DNA from: Planctomycetota bacterium
Lineage (GTDB): Bacteria > Planctomycetota > Planctomycetia > Planctomycetales > Planctomycetaceae
NCBI GenBank assembly: GCA_022600195.1
Contig: JAHZKX010000051.1
Span: 62,001-126,000, forward strand
Length of the DNA: 64,000 bases
Direction of reading: 5' to 3'
Part shown: piece by piece, positions 1-7,995 of the stretch
Layout: the number at the start of each line of letters is the position of its first letter
How positions within the stretch are numbered: the first letter of the stretch is position 1
The notes under the pieces: generated by a model
What the model was told of the DNA's origin: nothing
Seen by the model: the letters and a program-made list of their open reading frames with translations, nothing else
Database searches by the model: none
Made by a program: the position numbers and the translations under genes

Positions 1-749
1 GAAAGCCCCATTTCTTCCATCGCTGATTTCAATAACGCCTCTGCGTCTGCAGCCAGTTGACTATATTTTCTTAATTGACGAGGCGTCATCCGTCCGTTAT
101 GTGACGTTGCTTCATTCTCGAAGCGGCGGGCCTGAACCTCCCGGGCTTCGAGTACCTGTTCACGCATTGTTGCACTATTCGTACCTGAGGACTGGTTAGA
201 AAGTTCGCGGAAAGGGACTGGAGGCACTTCAATATGAATGTCAATTCGATCTAATAACGGTCCGCTGATTTTGGAGAGGTACCGTTCTACCTGGACCGGA
301 TTACAGGAACATTTCCGACGCGGATCAGACAGATACCCACACGGACAAGGATTCATAGCAGAAATTAACATCACATTTGCGGGGAACGTTACGCTGCCAA
401 TGGCGCGGGAGATCGTGACTTCCCCCCCTTCTAAAGGTTGTCGCAGCACTTCCAATGTACGGCGATTAAATTCGGGAAGTTCGTCCAGAAACAAAAGTCC
501 GTTATGAGCCAGACTGATTTCTCCAGGAGCCGGCGTTGATCCCCCTCCCACCAGACCTGCTTCACTAATGGTATGGTGGGGCGTGCGAAACTGCCGCAAC
601 ATAACCAGAGATTGATCGTTCGACAAGCGACCCATTGCACTGTAAATTCGTGTTGTCTCCAGACTCTCTTCCTGGGAAAGACGGGGTAGAATGGTACTGA
701 TCCGCGAGGCCAGCAAAGTCTTGCCAGTGCCCGGCGAACCAATCATCAG
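1..749 (-). pseudogene. comM: ComM/YifB-type AAA+ ATPase, C-terminal fragment (gene split by island)
   Basis: Reading the minus strand from 749 to the window edge gives one open frame that starts at the core of the family's ATPase domain. It shows Walker A GSPGTGKT, Walker B LLFLDELPEF, the NPCPCG segment and a DRIDIHIEV stretch, all typical of the Mg-chelatase-like ComM/YifB family. ComM is a hexameric helicase that promotes branch migration during natural transformation. The N-terminal part of the same gene lies at 12319-12972, so the gene is separated by about 11.6 kb of inserted DNA. An ATG at 753-751, supplied by the island edge, could start a truncated protein, but nothing shows that it is made. 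The frame runs off the window, so the C-terminus is not seen. Confidence 0.93.
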
Positions 750-770
750 CATGTTGCATCCAGTTTACCC
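727..770. other. attL of the serine-integrase island
   Basis: Left junction between comM and the island. Bases 727-747 are comM sequence, 748-749 (AG) are the inferred crossover dinucleotide, and 750-770 are the element half. The element half is the imperfect inverted partner of 12296-12316 at the other end (17 of 21 positions match, including the inner CAACATG/CATGTTG). Joining the two element halves across AG gives a symmetric attP of the kind used by large serine integrases. Joining the two comM halves restores an uninterrupted HHLLMIGSPGTGKT reading. The exact dinucleotide is inferred from that in-frame reconstruction. Confidence 0.85.
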
Positions 771-898
771 TTACTCCGTAACACAGGCTGAAAGCCTGCT
801 AACTTACGAAATAGTATTGTGGAGCTAGGGACGTGCACCCCCGAAAAGTGGTAATCCCTGCCGCCTGCTCCATCTATTAACACAGGGAGTCTGTAAAA

Positions 899-1603
899 GT
901 GAGACAGAAAATGAAAATACGAAAAAAGGTATCGGCAAGAAAATCTATTGAGAAAAAAGTATCTCCGGGGGATGCATCTAAATACATTTCTTATGATTGT
1001 ATCAAGCCGGGTGATCAGGTCGTATTGTACTGTAGGGTTTCCACACGTCAGCAAAACTATACAGGCAACCTCGATGCCCAAGAACGCTACCTGCGTACCC
1101 AGGTCACCGAGAGAGGGGCAATAGTAGTGACCGCCGTGCAGTGTGTTGGGTCTGGGTTTTACCCATTTCGTCTAGCATATGCCGCTTCTTTAGCAAAGCA
1201 AAGTGGTGCCAAAATAGTTGCACTTACCACAGACCGTTTTATCCGAAACGAATTTTTCAAGTCGACAGGTTCAAAATTCGAACGAAATGCCCGAGCAAAT
1301 ATAGAGGGACTTGAAACACTAAAACAGTGTGCAGAGGGTATTGAGCTGGTTACCTTAGTTCACCCCAATACGAGCTTGCTCGAATGCTCGGGATGGCAAA
1401 AGAAAATAGGCCAACAGGTCAAAAGTAGGAAAGGAGGCAGACCAAAGAAAAATCCACCTGGATATAAAAAGGAACGTCGACATGAAAAGCTACCAAAAGT
1501 CCGTGAACTTCGAAGTGAAGGAGTAGGGATTAGAGAAACGGCACGAAGGGTTAGCTTGCCTGAAGCCACGGTATGGTATTGGGTGCGCAATTTCTTAAAC
1601 TAG
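899..1603 (+). CDS. Divergent serine recombinase (resolvase-type) with C-terminal HTH
   Basis: The 234-aa product begins with GTG at 899 behind GGGAG; an ATG at 911 is an alternative start. Residues 41-110 match the resolvase catalytic fold: LYCRVSTRQQ with the presumed nucleophile Ser48, LDAQERYL, and later IVALTTDRFIRN. The region between these is much altered compared with ordinary resolvases. The last ~45 residues (KVRELRSEGVGIRETARR onward) form a resolvase-type helix-turn-helix after a basic KGGRPKK linker. It could act in excision or resolution, or serve as a directionality or regulatory factor for the element. It is the first gene inside the left end of the island. Activity is uncertain because the catalytic region is divergent. 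Confidence 0.75.
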   Translation: MRQKMKIRKKVSARKSIEKKVSPGDASKYISYDCIKPGDQVVLYCRVSTRQQNYTGNLDAQERYLRTQVTERGAIVVTAVQCVGSGFYPFRLAYAASLAKQSGAKIVALTTDRFIRNEFFKSTGSKFERNARANIEGLETLKQCAEGIELVTLVHPNTSLLECSGWQKKIGQQVKSRKGGRPKKNPPGYKKERRHEKLPKVRELRSEGVGIRETARRVSLPEATVWYWVRNFLN

Positions 1604-1859
1604 AAGTATTACCCAAATAAGCAGGTGCTACGAATCTAGGGGAATCTTGGCAATATGCCCGGCAAGTAGTTTGTAAATACCACTACTACATGCAGTAAGC
1701 ATTGGTTGTAATTGGTGGGCAGGAAAGAGCATGGACCTACCCACCCGTGGCGCTGCACCCTTGTAATGACGGACCAGACCGACAACACCACACATAGCCG
1801 TACTTTAGCCAAACAGGAAAATGCGTTTGCTTTATGACCAAAGTAAATACTTTTTTAAA

Positions 1860-1878
1860 CGTGTAGACGTACTACACG
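1860..1878. promoter_or_regulatory. Spaced palindrome P1, CGTGTAG-N5-CTACACG
   Basis: A perfect 7+7 bp inverted repeat with a 5-bp spacer lies 25 bp before the ATG of the gene at 1904. The same palindrome with the same spacing recurs at 5800-5818, so this is not chance dyad symmetry. The position fits an operator for a dimeric regulator; the XRE protein at 6962 is the only obvious regulator on the island, but the link is inference. The rest of 1604-1859 holds no convincing gene. Confidence 0.6.
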
Positions 1879-1903
1879 GTAACCTTTTATTGAGAGACTT
1901 ATT

Positions 1904-2614
1904 ATGCCACGACACAATACACCACACCACACTGATGGCGACGGCATTGGGAAAAAGCTTAAAGGCCTTAAGCTACTCGAAAGAGTAGAACACCTAACTG
2001 CAGAAATAACAAAACACCACAGACAAGCATCGGCAGCATGGCAGGGGTTCCTGGGTGAGGCACGTGAGGCAGGTGAAGGCCTCTTGGAATTAAAACGCCG
2101 ATTTGGCCATCGTTCTAAATGGTCCAAGTGGCGTTACTTTGAACTAATAAAACCGGGCATCATGTCTAAGGAAACCTCAGTGATCTACATGCGTATTGCC
2201 CGCGAATGGGACACCCCACAAATGCAAGCTGCAAGGGACAGTGGTATTAAGATCGACAGTATCAATAAGTTTATGGAGGTTGCACGATGCAAACCTAAAG
2301 AGCAGGAAATGCCGAGTTTAAGCAAAAGCGAGGAATTACAAAGTATGTATCGTGATTATCTGCGAAAAGCATTTGCTGAAAAGCTCCGTAGACTTACGCC
2401 CTATGAACTAGACCTGCTTAAGGAGTGGGGTGAGTTTGACGAATTATGGGACGGATTTTATGAGCAATTGAAACATGGTGTCCAAGTCTGTTATGGGGAT
2501 GCGTATGAAATGGATAAAGAGGAAAAACAAAACAAACGAAACGCCATACGAAAAATAAAGGATGCATTAAATACTAAGCGTAACGCACGGTCGACTAAAG
2601 CCAACACAGCATGA
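1904..2614 (+). CDS. DUF3102-like protein of unknown function
   Basis: A 236-aa soluble, charged protein. Residues ~25-100 (aromatic and basic, with LLELKRRFGHRSKWSKW and MRIAREW) resemble the DUF3102 type found on phages and plasmids, where a long helix is followed by a W-rich segment. The C-terminal half is Lys/Glu-rich and probably helical. No enzyme motif is visible. The ATG at 1904 follows the P1 palindrome; the upstream GAGAG gives a weak ribosome site. Function is unknown; the family is often found near replication or partition genes of mobile elements. Confidence 0.65.
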   Translation: MPRHNTPHHTDGDGIGKKLKGLKLLERVEHLTAEITKHHRQASAAWQGFLGEAREAGEGLLELKRRFGHRSKWSKWRYFELIKPGIMSKETSVIYMRIAREWDTPQMQAARDSGIKIDSINKFMEVARCKPKEQEMPSLSKSEELQSMYRDYLRKAFAEKLRRLTPYELDLLKEWGEFDELWDGFYEQLKHGVQVCYGDAYEMDKEEKQNKRNAIRKIKDALNTKRNARSTKANTA

Positions 2615-2643
2615 CCTGCGTCGTCTTACTGTTTGGTAGGTAG

Positions 2644-2669
2644 CCAGTGGCAATTACTTTTACCACTGG
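2644..2669. terminator. Hairpin after the gene at 1904 (possible terminator)
   Basis: CCAGTGG at 2644-2650 pairs with CCACTGG at 2663-2669 (7 bp, 12-nt loop), 30 bp past the stop codon. There is no strong T-run after it, so termination is only possible. Confidence 0.4.
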
Positions 2670-2712
2670 GACATGTGCCAAGATATGCCGATCAAGGGGC
2701 CCAATAGCACTT

Positions 2713-2840
2713 ACAGCCCACCACAAAACACAGACCACCACCGAGCGCCGTCGAGGTTGCCGTCTGACGCGGCTTGCCCCAGCGAGATGACTGAGACTAC
2801 GAGAGGTGACGCATAAGGCCAAGTCGTGGCTAAGACATTG
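2713..2840 (+). repeat. Structured repeat, copy A
   Basis: This ~128-bp stretch aligns with 5828-5957 in the same orientation. Identical islands include ACAGCCCACC, CTGACGCGGCTTG and GAGACTACGAGAG, and both copies end in a short hairpin followed by an ATTG. The small stem GCCG-YCTGA-CGCGGC is kept in both copies (the C/T change leaves a G-U pair). It could be a structured RNA, a recombination or transfer site, or the relic of a duplication. No open frame is shared between the copies. Confidence 0.65.
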
Positions 2841-2972
2841 TTAACAGCTACCCAGACGAACGCGAGCTATTAAGGCAATGTCAATAGGATTTGTCTTCAA
2901 TACCCGCGCAAGCGAAAACGGTGGTTTAAAAAACAATTCTCGAATACCTTTGAGTAGATAGGAAAGGGGAGA

Positions 2973-3061
2973 GTAACGTCTGACATCACCCGCTGCCGCC
3001 GAATGATAGCGAGTCGAAGACGAACGCCGAGCGGCAGTCGGCGTGCATGTTTTTGTTATCC
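2973..3061 (-). other. attC-like site 1 (integron cassette recombination site)
   Basis: An ~89-nt imperfect palindrome bounded by GTAAC at 2973 and GTTATCC at 3055-3061. The arms pair through ACAT/ATGT and CTGCCGC/GCGGCAG, with a few unpaired bases on one arm, as expected of folded attC sites. It lies directly behind the stop codon of the minus-strand ORF at 3063, the usual position of attC in a gene cassette. Confidence 0.68.
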
Positions 3062-3062
3062 G

Positions 3063-3416
3063 CTAATCTGCGGGGGCGCGAAGGAGTGCAATGAACTCTG
3101 AAACGCCGGTGGCCACCAATGAAATTGTGAGATCCAAGTCATTACAATACCATATCGTAGAGTCAGCAGCACGAAGCAACACGACGTCAGCACCGCCACC
3201 AGACGCGCCGAGTTGATAGTATATTTCGCCCTGATACTCAATAATATGATCGCGCGGGTTGTGTTTCGAATCACCACGGGCGTTGCCAATCCATTCCTCA
3301 ACGCATCCCTCCCATTCCCGGCCGTCCGCGTTTGTGTATCCAAAGACCAACACATCGTCGTCGAACTCGAGGCGGATGTTTGCCGCTTTTGTGACCGCAG
3401 TTTCAGCCGGTGTCAT
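3063..3416 (-). CDS. Cassette ORF 1, 117-aa hypothetical protein
   Basis: A soluble acidic protein (MTPAETAVTKAANIRLEF...) with several Trp/Tyr and Asp/Glu residues and no recognisable catalytic motif. The ATG sits 24 bp after attC 2 and the stop touches attC 1, so the ORF fills its cassette completely. The size and composition are typical of cassette-borne proteins of unknown function; an immunity-type role is possible but not supported by a motif. Confidence 0.6.
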   Translation of the reverse strand: MTPAETAVTKAANIRLEFDDDVLVFGYTNADGREWEGCVEEWIGNARGDSKHNPRDHIIEYQGEIYYQLGASGGGADVVLLRAADSTIWYCNDLDLTISLVATGVSEFIALLRAPAD

Positions 3417-3439
3417 TGTATCGAGAACGCCTCAGTCGG

Positions 3440-3527
3440 ATAACGGCAGTGTTCACCGAGCCCGGACGGTGGACGTTACTTCAAAACACGCACGCAATCC
3501 GGGCTTCGCGTGCAACATATTGTTATC
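3440..3527 (-). other. attC-like site 2
   Basis: An ~88-nt imperfect palindrome from ATAAC (3440-3444) to GTTATC (3522-3527). The inner arms CACCGAGCCCGG and CCGGGCTTCGCGTG pair with two extra bases on one side, a normal feature of attC. It separates the cassette ORFs at 3063 and 3640. Confidence 0.7.
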
Positions 3528-3639
3528 TGGCGATTGGGATTAAAAATGTTACCAGAGCGACAACGTGTTCATTGTATCAGATAAATCCATTGCAAATCGG
3601 CAACATTACACCGTGCCGTTTGATGATCTTTCATTCAAC

Positions 3640-3885
3640 CTATCTAAAGATGTCAGCAAGGGGTTGTTCGGGGTGAATATGTTCGTAATCCTCGCCGCTC
3701 ACGTCGGAGATGATTTCGCGCACTTTCAACGCGACTTCGCGATTTGTTCCGGGTGAACATCGGCGGACGAATTCGTCGTCGTCAATTGCAGGCCATCGTT
3801 TATAAAATTTGTTGCTCGGTGCGAAATACACGAGGTAGATTGCACCGAGAACGAAAAGAGCAGCAATGCCGACAAGAATTTCCAT
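3640..3885 (-). CDS. Cassette ORF 2, 81-aa membrane-anchored hypothetical protein
   Basis: The start is placed at ATG 3885 (MEILVGIAALFVLG...) because GTGGAG lies just upstream; the longer frame to 3930 would run into attC 3. Residues 3-22 form one membrane segment. The soluble part contains DDDEFVRRCSPGTNREVALK and a helical region ending in IHPEQPLADIF, which looks like a small carrier-type helical domain but lacks the DSL serine of acyl carrier proteins. Function unknown. Confidence 0.6.
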   Translation of the reverse strand: MEILVGIAALFVLGAIYLVYFAPSNKFYKRWPAIDDDEFVRRCSPGTNREVALKVREIISDVSGEDYEHIHPEQPLADIFR

Positions 3886-3909
3886 TGCGGTCTCCACTTT
3901 GGTAGCCAG

Positions 3910-4032
3910 ATAACGTTCAGAGTGACCCACAGCCTACTGGAAGCGCCACTCCGAAACAGGGCTGAACGTCCAAATCAAGAGGGTCATGTCGATCCGATGC
4001 GGTAGGCTGTTGGTGTCCACTCGCTTGTTCGA
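3910..4032 (-). other. attC-like site 3
   Basis: A long imperfect palindrome (~123 nt). ATAAC at 3910-3914 starts the left arm with GAGTGACCCACAGCCTAC, which pairs with GTAGGCTGTTGGTGTCCACTC (split 4002-4022) on the right. The distal end GTTCGAT at 4026-4032 is a weaker match to GTTRRRY than in sites 1 and 2. It begins 33 bp after the stop of the hydrolase gene. Confidence 0.6.
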
Positions 4033-4065
4033 TCCCGGACCAATTCCTTCTCTAACGGGAAGAAT

Positions 4066-5307
4066 TCAATCCCTCGCAATCTTCTTGTTGAACCTTTCAT
4101 GAAGTCCCCAATTGACCTTCTGTATGGCATCGACCAGGTCCGGATAAGGCTTGCCGTCAACTTGCAGCAATCCTTGCTTGAGAATCTTTTGACTCCCCTT
4201 GTAGCGGTCAATGTACTGACAGCGATTGTATCCAATGAGGAAGGACGTTGAAAACCCTTCTTTCAGATAACGTTCGTAGGACTGCCCCACGCTCGCCACA
4301 TCAGGCAGGGTTTCCCACATCACATTCGAGTGCTCTGGAGTGTTGAAGCTCATGCCGTGATCACAAATCATCACCGGTTTTCTGGTCTCCCGATATAGCC
4401 GCTCGAAGGACTCCGCAGGAAATGTCGTAGAGTTGGGCTGCACGGAAACCACATCGATCCACGGCAGAGCCTCTTGAATCACCTCCCAGGGCAAGGCCGC
4501 CCCGGCATATCGTTCTCCGAAGATGAGCGTATCAGGAAAAAGCTCCCGCGTGAGGGGACCAATGTGGGAGTAAACTTCCCGGGCGATGAGCACCATAAAT
4601 TCCTCGTCTGAAGCAGAGGATTCGTTTTCGAGGAGAAAGCGCTCATACCTGACTTTTCCGGGCGCATCTTCTGGCAACTCCCGGATGGCTTCCATCCACG
4701 TCTTTCCCGTGCGGCGTTTTGAATACTCCAGATCCCAAGCCGGCATATCGGTCCAATAGATGCCGATCAAGTTCGGGCTCGAGGCGTCATAGTTCTTTGC
4801 CATCCGCTTGAGCTTCTTGATCGCTCCCTGCTTCCATGAATCGCTGAATACGTCGGGAAACTCCACCTGTTTCCCCATCCAGGTACTGATCTTCCCGGAG
4901 GGTGAACTACTGGCAAAATGAGGAAGCAATTTCCGGGTGGTCACATGTCCCCCATATCCCAAACTGTTGTAGCCCCAAGTGCGGAAGTTGGATTGAAGAT
5001 CTGTGTTCACCTTGCTCCAATCGCCTCCAAATTTGATCTGAAAGCAATCGCAGTTCGAATCCTCCGGATGCCCCATTCCCCCGGTGTGGCTCACTCCGAT
5101 GGAGACAAACCCATGGCCCTCCGGGGTGATCAGGAAATGCCTGCCATTGATGAAATCCAGATGAAACCGCCCGGTTGCCTCTCCTTTTAATGCCAAGTAT
5201 CCACCATAGCGATCGAAGCCTTCCCTCCCAGGGAACACCTCAGCCAGGAGGCTACTGGATGCGCAGCAAAAGATGAGGATGATAGTTCTGAGTTGGTTCG
5301 GGTTCAT
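4066..5307 (-). CDS. Secreted agarase-like glycoside hydrolase in a gene cassette
   Basis: A 413-aa protein with a signal peptide of about 22 residues ending near LLAEV. The N-terminal phrase FINGRHFLITPEGHGFVSIG and later FGERYAGAALPW and VSVQPNSTTFP belong to a TIM-barrel hydrolase related to beta-agarases (GH50-like); Glu in FGERY and acidic residues near YWTDMPAWD are candidate catalytic positions. It is expected to be exported and to attack a marine polysaccharide. The stop is 33 bp from attC 3, so it appears to be a gene cassette, which is long for this class. Family assignment rests on motif memory and could be another clan-A hydrolase. Confidence 0.62.
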   Translation of the reverse strand: MNPNQLRTIILIFCCASSSLLAEVFPGREGFDRYGGYLALKGEATGRFHLDFINGRHFLITPEGHGFVSIGVSHTGGMGHPEDSNCDCFQIKFGGDWSKVNTDLQSNFRTWGYNSLGYGGHVTTRKLLPHFASSSPSGKISTWMGKQVEFPDVFSDSWKQGAIKKLKRMAKNYDASSPNLIGIYWTDMPAWDLEYSKRRTGKTWMEAIRELPEDAPGKVRYERFLLENESSASDEEFMVLIAREVYSHIGPLTRELFPDTLIFGERYAGAALPWEVIQEALPWIDVVSVQPNSTTFPAESFERLYRETRKPVMICDHGMSFNTPEHSNVMWETLPDVASVGQSYERYLKEGFSTSFLIGYNRCQYIDRYKGSQKILKQGLLQVDGKPYPDLVDAIQKVNWGLHERFNKKIARD

Positions 5308-5797
5308 TGTCTTCTTGAAATTAGATCGAACTTGTTATTAACCTGCACGGCCTTGTTCTGATATGACGCTTATATGGAACAAATACGCGCAAAAAAAACG
5401 GTTTTTGTTTTGATATGGAGCCAACATGCTGTATATGATACCTCAGGGAATTCGCTTTACAAGTTATAAATTCATTTACATTAGACAGTTATAGTCAGTA
5501 GCTGCTGATATGAAAAAACAGAAACGCAACAAGGCATAAAACTCATTGAGCAACTGGAACAGAAAACGTTCGAAATACAGGGCATCGTGAAGTTCAAGTC
5601 TTTGGCTAGCGGATTCCAGAGGAATTAATTCGAGAAACTCATAACGTAATTCAAAACACCTTAAAGTCGTGCGGGCAGCGGTTTTTCGTACAACTCCTTT
5701 CGACTCAAAGTCCCCGTTTCCGAAGCCCCTAACCGGCTTACAATATAGCAGACTTACCCAGACCATTCCTGTGACTTTTTGTTCCAGAATTTGTTTT
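5308..5797. other. Gene-poor stretch with a degraded coding remnant
   Basis: The first 120 bp hold the likely promoter region of the hydrolase. On the plus strand, 5510-5627 reads through as a charged, protein-like peptide (LIEQLEQKTFEIQG) but has no start codon, begins at a stop and is followed by further stops. It looks like a coding remnant whose family I cannot name. The minus-strand frame over the same bases (5476-5766) is probably its shadow. Confidence 0.35.
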
Positions 5798-5820
5798 ATC
5801 GTGTAGAGGGTCTACACGAT
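5798..5820. promoter_or_regulatory. Spaced palindrome P2, same motif as P1
   Basis: ATCGTGTAGA (5798-5807), a 3-bp gap, then TCTACACGAT (5811-5820): a perfect 10+10 bp dyad containing CGTGTAG-N5-CTACACG exactly as at 1860-1878. It lies 8 bp before repeat copy B. A regulator or recombinase binding site is plausible. Confidence 0.6.
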
Positions 5821-5827
5821 ACCTGGT

Positions 5828-5957
5828 ACAGCCCACCCACTAAAACGTTTACAAGTACCAAGGACCGTCGAGCTTGCCGCCTGACGCGGCTTGTCCCTGC
5901 AAGCTAACCGAGACTACGAGAGCTGACGAACGGGGCCGTGTCACGGCTTAAGGTATT
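5828..5957 (+). repeat. Structured repeat, copy B
   Basis: Direct repeat of 2713-2840. This copy has stronger secondary structure: AGCTTG/CAAGCT pair, GCCGC-CTGAC-GCGGC forms a hairpin, and GCCGTG-T-CACGGC forms a near-perfect dyad at its end. It lies just past the 3' end of the minus-strand gene at 5963, whereas copy A lies past a plus-strand gene, so a simple terminator role for both is unlikely. Confidence 0.65.
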
Positions 5958-5962
5958 GCGGA

Positions 5963-6847
5963 CTAATCCCATTCAGCAGCCTCAAGGTATTTGTTTGGTA
6001 TGTTCCCCCAAGTCCCTAGGTAACCTTTGGCTGCGTTGGGATGCTCAGCTTTAAAGTCTGGCGAGTTCATGGCTTGGTGGGCTTCTCGGGTCGAGTAAAT
6101 ATTGACTGTTTTACAACCTTCTTTGTCTGCGATGGCCTTGGCAGCCTGACGCTGTGTGTCCACCGGTGTGGCACGTGAAAAACTAGGGACTAAAATTTCT
6201 GCATGCCACCCACTGACGGGTCGGTTTTTCTTCTGAATTACTTCATATTCGGGTAGTGACTGCTCAGCTATTTGCTCCGGTTCCTTTTCAGCCTGCTGTT
6301 TGCTAAGAAAATCGGCCTTTGTTGTTTGGTATAAAACCCGAAGTTCATTCGGTTCAAGTGATGGCTCCACATCCGCTTTAACAGCAACAGTACAGAAATG
6401 CTTAACCTGATCCATGTCACCACTCTCAAAATGGTATTCGATTACACGTTTAAGTATTTTGTGTTCGGGTGTGGTTGATCGATTTATCCTATCTGCATAG
6501 CGTTCCACGGCCTCTGACTTTTTGCCTTCCTCCCACAGGGCGTCAGCTTCTTCCTCAGATGTTGTAACAAAGGTCAATAACATAAAGCTGATTGTAATCC
6601 CTAGCACGACATACCGCTTTAAACCTGTGTCTATACACAGTGGTTTAAATACAACGTCCTGCCAGTCCTGCTTGCACAGCAAGGCGACTGCACCAGCAAT
6701 AATGGCAAGGGCCAGTAACGTCCCACCAAAGGGGCGTTCAACCCGTATAAAACCTGTCAAAATAAATATGCCAAAGACTAGTAGGCACGGGACTAAACAG
6801 CCTGCCTTGGCGTCTAGTTTGGTAGATTCTTGCTTCTCGGTCTTCAT
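5963..6847 (-). CDS. Membrane protein with TPR-like and C-terminal unknown domain
   Basis: Start ATG 6847 is chosen because AGGAG lies 7 bp upstream; a longer frame to 6907 has no such site. The 294-aa product has three N-terminal membrane segments (about residues 17-35, 40-58 and 80-98). A helical region ([20 protein letters not shown]) resembling a TPR unit follows, then an ~85-residue C-terminal domain containing a possible [12 protein letters not shown] helix. It is divergent from the XRE gene at 6962. No enzyme motif is visible. Confidence 0.7.
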   Translation of the reverse strand: MKTEKQESTKLDAKAGCLVPCLLVFGIFILTGFIRVERPFGGTLLALAIIAGAVALLCKQDWQDVVFKPLCIDTGLKRYVVLGITISFMLLTFVTTSEEEADALWEEGKKSEAVERYADRINRSTTPEHKILKRVIEYHFESGDMDQVKHFCTVAVKADVEPSLEPNELRVLYQTTKADFLSKQQAEKEPEQIAEQSLPEYEVIQKKNRPVSGWHAEILVPSFSRATPVDTQRQAAKAIADKEGCKTVNIYSTREAHQAMNSPDFKAEHPNAAKGYLGTWGNIPNKYLEAAEWD

Positions 6848-6961
6848 GTCAATTCTCCTAAACGAGGTCGTTGGTACAGTACTGAGGTTAGCAAGCCACG
6901 CAAACAAACGCTACTCATAGGCCGTGGACCTAAAGTCATCACTCCATGTATCTTTGCATGT

Positions 6962-7183
6962 ATGAAACAGGTTGATGACATTCTGATTCGCTTCGGACAA
7001 CGCATTCGCGAACTCCGAAAGAAACGCGGCTTCTCACAAGAAGCCTTTGCGGCTGCCTGTGGTATGGATCGAACCTATATGGGTGGCATAGAACGGGGCG
7101 AGCGAAATGTTGCCTTGCGAAATATTGAACGAATTGCCGAGACGCTGGAACTGACAGTTGCCCAGCTCATGAAGGGTGTGTAG
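6962..7183 (+). CDS. XRE-family helix-turn-helix regulator
   Basis: Start ATG 6962 gives a 73-aa protein that is one complete Cro/CI-type domain: [36 protein letters not shown] and a final helix [12 protein letters not shown]. It closely resembles small control proteins of restriction-modification systems, but no such genes are nearby. It is transcribed divergently from the membrane protein at 5963, with 114 bp between the starts. It is likely the main regulator of the island and a candidate binder of palindromes P1 and P2. Confidence 0.88.
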   Translation: MKQVDDILIRFGQRIRELRKKRGFSQEAFAAACGMDRTYMGGIERGERNVALRNIERIAETLELTVAQLMKGV

Positions 7184-7380
7184 CTGGTCCCAATAATACG
7201 ACCGCCACCACTTAATAATCTGCAATGTTCCTGCAATAAGATTATGAAGAGTGCGCTTCTTTTAAACTCTCATACAATCTGGAGTTGCGAAGTTCCACAG
7301 TCTCCTTAGAGTGCTGATGTAACCCATATGGCAACGCCACCTGCATGGCCTTAACACATCACCACAAAGGAGACCAACAA

Positions 7381-7725
7381 ATGGCAACAGCAAAGAAAAT
7401 TCCAACGTCAGCCACTACGTCAACAAAGGCTAAGGCTGAAACTAAAAAACAGAAATCAATACCTACCCCAGAGACTAAGCAAGAAGCTGCTACAACCCCA
7501 AAGACACCTGGCGTACGTGCAATAAAGTCACGATCTTTTTATGCAGGTCAGGTGATTGCCAAGCATGGTCTAGCAGCTGGTGTAACAGACGCGATGGTGG
7601 TTGAGCTGGATACGGCTTATGGAGCACCCAATCCAAGAGAGAGCCTGTTTTGCTTAAGAAATTCGTGGCATGCAGTTCGTGGCTTTAACGGTCTGGATAA
7701 CCCTACTGCCAATACAAACAAATAA
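7381..7725 (+). CDS. 114-aa protein with histone-like Lys/Thr/Ala tail
   Basis: ATG 7381 follows AAAGGAG at a good distance. The first ~50 residues are rich in Lys, Thr, Ala and Pro (low complexity, like bacterial H1-type tails). The rest is a compact domain with SFYAGQVIAKHGLAAG and SWHAVRGF motifs that I cannot assign. A nucleic-acid-binding role is suggested by the basic tail only. A strong terminator follows. Confidence 0.68.
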   Translation: MATAKKIPTSATTSTKAKAETKKQKSIPTPETKQEAATTPKTPGVRAIKSRSFYAGQVIAKHGLAAGVTDAMVVELDTAYGAPNPRESLFCLRNSWHAVRGFNGLDNPTANTNK

Positions 7726-7753
7726 CATACTGCGTACGTCTAAAAAAACGTGT

Positions 7754-7790
7754 AAGACCCATTGGCTTGCTTAGCTGATGGGTCTTTAAC
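7754..7790 (+). terminator. Rho-independent terminator after the 114-aa gene
   Basis: AAGACCCAT (7754-7762) pairs with ATGGGTCTT (7778-7786), a perfect 9-bp stem with a 15-nt loop, followed by a T-containing run (TTAACTTTT). Confidence 0.8.
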
Positions 7791-7995
7791 TTTTCATTAT
7801 ATGAAGCAAAAATATGGAAGAGAATCTAGTGGGTTACAACTTCTTTTTTATGTTTGTTACCACTCCAATTTAGGGTAACAAATACATCACATATTCTATT
7901 TAAGCAAAGGGGTTGAGTATTAGAAATACTGTGATATAACCTGTCGCAATATATCAAATACATAACTGATTCTTAGAACTGATTCGGAGGTAAGA

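Larger units (their letters stand above)
2973..5307 (-). mobile_element. Integron gene-cassette array without integrase (CALIN), three cassettes
   Basis: Read on the minus strand the order is hydrolase gene - attC 3 - 81-aa ORF - attC 2 - 117-aa ORF - attC 1. All three ORFs point the same way and each ends shortly before its attC-like palindrome (33, 112 and 1 bp). No integron tyrosine integrase gene is present in the window, which fits the published definition of a cluster of attC sites lacking integron integrase. Base composition is GC-richer than the surrounding island. The upstream limit is uncertain because no fourth attC was found before the hydrolase gene. Confidence 0.65.

Noticed and set aside
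431-759. Two minus-strand frames (431-742 and 565-759) that start near the left island edge
   Set aside because: They are out of frame with the comM fragment, whose own frame carries Walker A, Walker B and the NPCPCG motif through the same bases.
5476-5766. 96-aa minus-strand frame rich in Phe and Leu
   Set aside because: Its composition is that of the reverse of a charged plus-strand coding remnant (EQLEQKTFEIQG), and it has no ribosome site.
6900-7200. Restriction-modification system suggested by the control-protein-like XRE gene
   Set aside because: No methyltransferase or endonuclease motif occurs anywhere on the island.
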